From an uncultured Bacteroides sp. (lineage in GTDB: Bacteria; Bacteroidota; Bacteroidia; Bacteroidales; Bacteroidaceae): DNA of 55,061 nucleotides. The position numbers and the translations under genes are program-made. A model generated the notes under the pieces. The model saw only the letters and a list, made by a program, of their open reading frames with translations, was not told where the DNA came from and searched no databases. The DNA lies in NCBI GenBank assembly GCA_900544075.1, contig UQTJ01000023.1:1-55061 (forward strand), written 5' to 3'. Below are positions 52,650 to 55,061 of this stretch, piece after piece; the stretch's first letter is position 1, and every line of letters starts with the position of its first letter.

Positions 52650-53966
52650 ATGAAAAAGTTCCCGATAGAGAAATGGAAAACCTTCTTCCAGAAAGAGCTA
52701 TGGATAGCCGATGAAGAGAAATACCCTACCCTACTTAGAAACGTTATAAAAATCATCAGAATAATAACATTTTCCACAGAGCAGTTCAATAATAACAGAA
52801 TAGCCGTACGCGCATCAGCCTTAACATACAGCACGCTGCTCTCCATCATCCCGATATTAGCAATACTGTTTGCCATAGCCAGGGGATTCGGGTTCGACTC
52901 CATAATAGAAGGGCTATTCCGCAACAACTTGAGCAAACATCAGGCAGAGCTTGTCATAACATGGATTAACTCATATCTGCAGCACGCACGCAGCGGAATA
53001 TTCATCGGAATCGGTATTGTAATGTTATTATGGACCATATTAATACTGACAGACAATATAGAACGAAGCTTCAACACTATCTGGCAGGTAAAACGTCCAC
53101 GTTCAGTATTCAGGAAAATAACAGATTATTTTTCCATGATACTCCTGCTGCCGTTACTTATAGTGTTCTCCAGCGGATTATCCATCTTCATGACAACCAT
53201 GCTTACAGAGATGGAGACATTCACACTCCTTGCCCCGATTATGAAGTTTCTGATTCGCCTTCTGCCTTACGCCATAATATGGGCTATGTTCATAGGCCTG
53301 TTTGTCTTCATTCCAAACACGAAAGTAAAGATATCGCACGCCATAATCCCCGGAATACTTGCCGGCAGCGCATTCCAGCTGTTCCAGTACATATATATAA
53401 ACAGCCAGATATGGGTGTCGAGCTACAACGCCATCTATGGTAGCTTTGCAGCTATTCCGATGTTCCTGCTATGGACCCAGATATCATGGAGTATCTGCCT
53501 TTTCGGTGCAGAGATGAACTATGTGAGCCAGAATCTGGAATCCTTCAAGTATGGCAAGGAAACCAAAAATATCAGCCGAAGATATCACGACTTTTTCTGC
53601 ACAGTCATTTTGTCACGGATTTGCAAAAGGTTTGAGAACGGCGAGATTCCATATACAGCCGAAGAGATAAGCCGGGAAAACAAGATTCCAATAAGGCTTA
53701 CGAAAGATATCCTGTACGAGCTTCAGGACCTGCAACTCATCTACGAGGGAGTAAGAGAGAAAGAAAAAGGCGAAGAAGTCTGCTACCTGCCCGGTATGGA
53801 CATCAACAACCTGAGCATTGGAGTTATGCTGAATATGATAGATTCCAAAGGGTTTGAGAATTTCAATATTGACAAAAACTCATATCCCGAATCATGGGAC
53901 GCATTAGTAAAAGCACGCGAGGACTATTCATCACAAAACAACCGTATTCTACTGAAAGACCTATAA
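52650..53966 (+). CDS. YihY/virulence factor BrkB-family membrane protein
   Basis: 438 residues with six or so membrane segments from ~40 to ~285 (ALTYSTLLSIIPILAILFAI, FAAIPMFLLWTQISWSICLF). The C-terminal ~130 residues form a cytoplasmic winged-helix-like part (YTAEEISRENKIPIRLTKDI). The family was once misnamed RNase BN; its true function is unknown. The start lies just after rnpB, which may give it transcription by read-through. Confidence 0.93.
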   Translation: MKKFPIEKWKTFFQKELWIADEEKYPTLLRNVIKIIRIITFSTEQFNNNRIAVRASALTYSTLLSIIPILAILFAIARGFGFDSIIEGLFRNNLSKHQAELVITWINSYLQHARSGIFIGIGIVMLLWTILILTDNIERSFNTIWQVKRPRSVFRKITDYFSMILLLPLLIVFSSGLSIFMTTMLTEMETFTLLAPIMKFLIRLLPYAIIWAMFIGLFVFIPNTKVKISHAIIPGILAGSAFQLFQYIYINSQIWVSSYNAIYGSFAAIPMFLLWTQISWSICLFGAEMNYVSQNLESFKYGKETKNISRRYHDFFCTVILSRICKRFENGEIPYTAEEISRENKIPIRLTKDILYELQDLQLIYEGVREKEKGEEVCYLPGMDINNLSIGVMLNMIDSKGFENFNIDKNSYPESWDALVKAREDYSSQNNRILLKDL

Positions 53967-53972
53967 AAGACT

Positions 53973-54013
53973 AACGGCTTCCGCATATGATAAGCATCAT
54001 TACGGAAGCCGTT
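53973..54013. terminator. Terminator between yihY-like gene and ribE
   Basis: AACGGCTTCCG (53973-53983) pairs with CGGAAGCCGTT (54003-54013) and is followed by TTT, between convergent genes. Confidence 0.9.
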
Positions 54014-54040
54014 TTTATATCCTTTTCAACATGAGAAGTC

Positions 54041-54649
54041 TCATTCTGCGGTAAGCCGCATCATTCTGCTCAGATATTTTCCTATTATATCAAATTCCAG
54101 GTTCACAACACTTCCCACACCTATGGTATGAAAGTTAGTATGCTCGAAAGTATAAGGAATTATAGCCACCTGGAATGTATCCTCAGTAGGATTACATACA
54201 GTCAGGCTCACTCCATTAACTGTTACAGAACCCTTATCGACAGTAAAATACCCTCTTTTCGCCATTTCCTTGTCGAATGCATACTTAAATGTGAAATACC
54301 AGCTGCCTTCGGCATCATCCACAGCCACACAAGTCGCAGTCTGGTCCACATGCCCCTGTACGATATGTCCGTCAAGTCGGCCGTTCATCATCATGCTTCT
54401 TTCCACATTCACCTTGTCGCCTGCCTTCAGCAATCCGATGTTGGAACGTTCTATCGTTTCTTTCATGGCTGTCACCGTATAAGTGCCATCCTGAATACTT
54501 ACCACAGTAAGACACACTCCGTTATGAGCCACACTCTGATCAATCTTGAGTTCGTCCACAAACGAGCATTTAAGTGTGAGATGAAGGTTTTCCTGTTCTT
54601 TAACCACCTTTACCACCTCTGCAAATTCTTCTACTATACCAGAGAACAT
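54041..54649 (-). CDS. ribE: Riboflavin synthase alpha subunit
   Basis: 202 residues opening with the family start MFSGIVEE. Two lumazine-binding repeats: NGVCLTVVSI with GHIVQGHVDQT in the first and VNGVSLTVCNP in the second. It converts two 6,7-dimethyl-8-ribityllumazine molecules to riboflavin. No FMN riboswitch is seen in the short upstream gap, and the small gene at 54897 precedes it by 38 bases. Confidence 0.96.
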   Translation of the reverse strand: MFSGIVEEFAEVVKVVKEQENLHLTLKCSFVDELKIDQSVAHNGVCLTVVSIQDGTYTVTAMKETIERSNIGLLKAGDKVNVERSMMMNGRLDGHIVQGHVDQTATCVAVDDAEGSWYFTFKYAFDKEMAKRGYFTVDKGSVTVNGVSLTVCNPTEDTFQVAIIPYTFEHTNFHTIGVGSVVNLEFDIIGKYLSRMMRLTAE

Positions 54650-54687
54650 AAAGTTTATCTTTTATCAGTTAATCAATATACGTCTAT

Positions 54688-54897
54688 TCACTTTTTTGCC
54701 GGGATTGGCTTTGACCATACAGTTTCGCCGTCAGAATCCACTACCGATATTTCTCCACCGGCATATTCTTCTGTAAACGAATTACCCTTCTCCAGCATAT
54801 CCTCAGCCATATGAATGGCCTTTTCCATAGTTTTCAGCGAGAATCCCTTGTTATCGTAAGAATCTCCGTCCGAAAAATAAATGTCATAAGTTTTCAT
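54688..54897 (-). CDS. Small conserved acidic protein
   Basis: 69 residues (MKTYDIYFSDGDSYDNKGF, ending VWSKPIPAKK), acidic, with a beta-alpha-beta pattern and no membrane segment. No known family. A near-ideal promoter at 54926-54956 supports expression. It probably shares a transcript with ribE downstream, but a functional link is not shown. Confidence 0.8.
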   Translation of the reverse strand: MKTYDIYFSDGDSYDNKGFSLKTMEKAIHMAEDMLEKGNSFTEEYAGGEISVVDSDGETVWSKPIPAKK

Positions 54898-54925
54898 GTA
54901 AGTCAGTCTTAAATATTTTGCGCGG

Positions 54926-54956
54926 CAAAGATACTGAAAGCTATGATATTGACAAA
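54926..54956 (-). promoter_or_regulatory. Promoter of the small gene (and ribE)
   Basis: Minus-strand TTTG (54956-54953), a 19-base spacer and TATCTTTG (54933-54926). Confidence 0.78.
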
Positions 54957-54972
54957 TGAAAACAACAAAAAA

Positions 54973-55003
54973 AGAAGGAAACCGAACTTATCGACTTCCT
55001 TCT
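54973..55003 (-). terminator. Terminator of the tRNA transcript
   Basis: On the minus strand AGAAGGAA pairs with TTCCTTCT (54973-54980 and 54996-55003) and a T run follows, just after the tRNA. Confidence 0.85.
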
Positions 55004-55008
55004 GTCAG

Positions 55009-55061
55009 AGCGGAAAACGAGACTCGAACTCGCGACCCTAACCTTGGCAAGGTTATGCTCT
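55009..55061 (-). tRNA. tRNA-Gly (GCC), 5' part beyond the window
   Basis: The minus strand reads the anticodon stem-loop CCTTGCCAAGG (anticodon GCC), the variable loop, the T arm GCGAGTTCGAGTCTCG, and the acceptor strand TTTCCGC with T as discriminator. CCA is not encoded. The acceptor 5' strand and D arm lie past the window end. Confidence 0.93.

Overview
The window reads as chromosomal DNA of a Bacteroidales bacterium (Bacteroides/Phocaeicola-like). The evidence is internal: AT-rich intergenic DNA with many copies of the Bacteroidetes -7 box TAnnTTTG, often with a TTTG/TTG -33 box about 19-23 bases upstream; few Shine-Dalgarno sites; a short 286-residue primary sigma factor; a class A RNase P RNA; a tRNA without encoded CCA; and families typical of this order (clostripain-type lipoprotein, DUF4143 ATPase, DUF5043-like secreted protein, Bacteroidetes-type EttA and RpoD).

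Layout. 1-1.2 kb: an edge-truncated helical gene (possibly kleisin/JetA-like) behind a HipB-like HTH gene broken by an amber codon. 1.7-6.2 kb: an SDR oxidoreductase and a SWIM/SNF2 helicase. 6.2-11.4 kb: an accessory-looking run of small-molecule modifying genes (nucleotidyltransferase, TfoX/Cdd1/DUF3795 fusion, GNATs, and a GNAT-LbH-GNAT fusion). 11.5-14.4 kb: a cyclophilin-like lipoprotein and an AraC regulator divergent from a membrane/cytidylate-kinase fusion. 14.4-17.1 kb: a FtsB/DivIC-like gene and dnaX. 17.3-19.3 kb: a queuosine operon (yhhQ-queC-queF) with a candidate preQ1-I riboswitch leader and four 22-bp palindromic repeats inside. 20-23.9 kb: a compact type II restriction system (Sau3AI/MutH-like nuclease, C5-methyltransferase, Vsr). 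24-30 kb: recD2, corA, nth and a secreted esterase. 30-32.3 kb: a four-gene sigma factor, membrane, periplasmic and beta-barrel operon. 32.6-36.7 kb: a UDG-like protein and a sulfur/redox operon headed by an 819-residue CoA-disulfide-reductase/rhodanese/TusA/DsrE fusion. 37-42.7 kb: a DUF4143 ATPase and a cluster of small secreted proteins, including a triple TonB_C-like protein, one truncated gene and one gene broken by an opal codon. 43-55 kb: mostly housekeeping (ettA, MFS, panB, HAD, clostripain, rpoD, htrA, rnpB, yihY, ribE, tRNA-Gly).

The most notable items are the candidate preQ1 riboswitch and the palindromic tandem repeat in the queuosine operon, the sulfur-transfer fusion beside a cysteine-rich MarR, the GNAT-LbH-GNAT and membrane-kinase fusions, and two genes with single in-frame stops. 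No CRISPR array, transposase, integrase or recognisable prophage was found.
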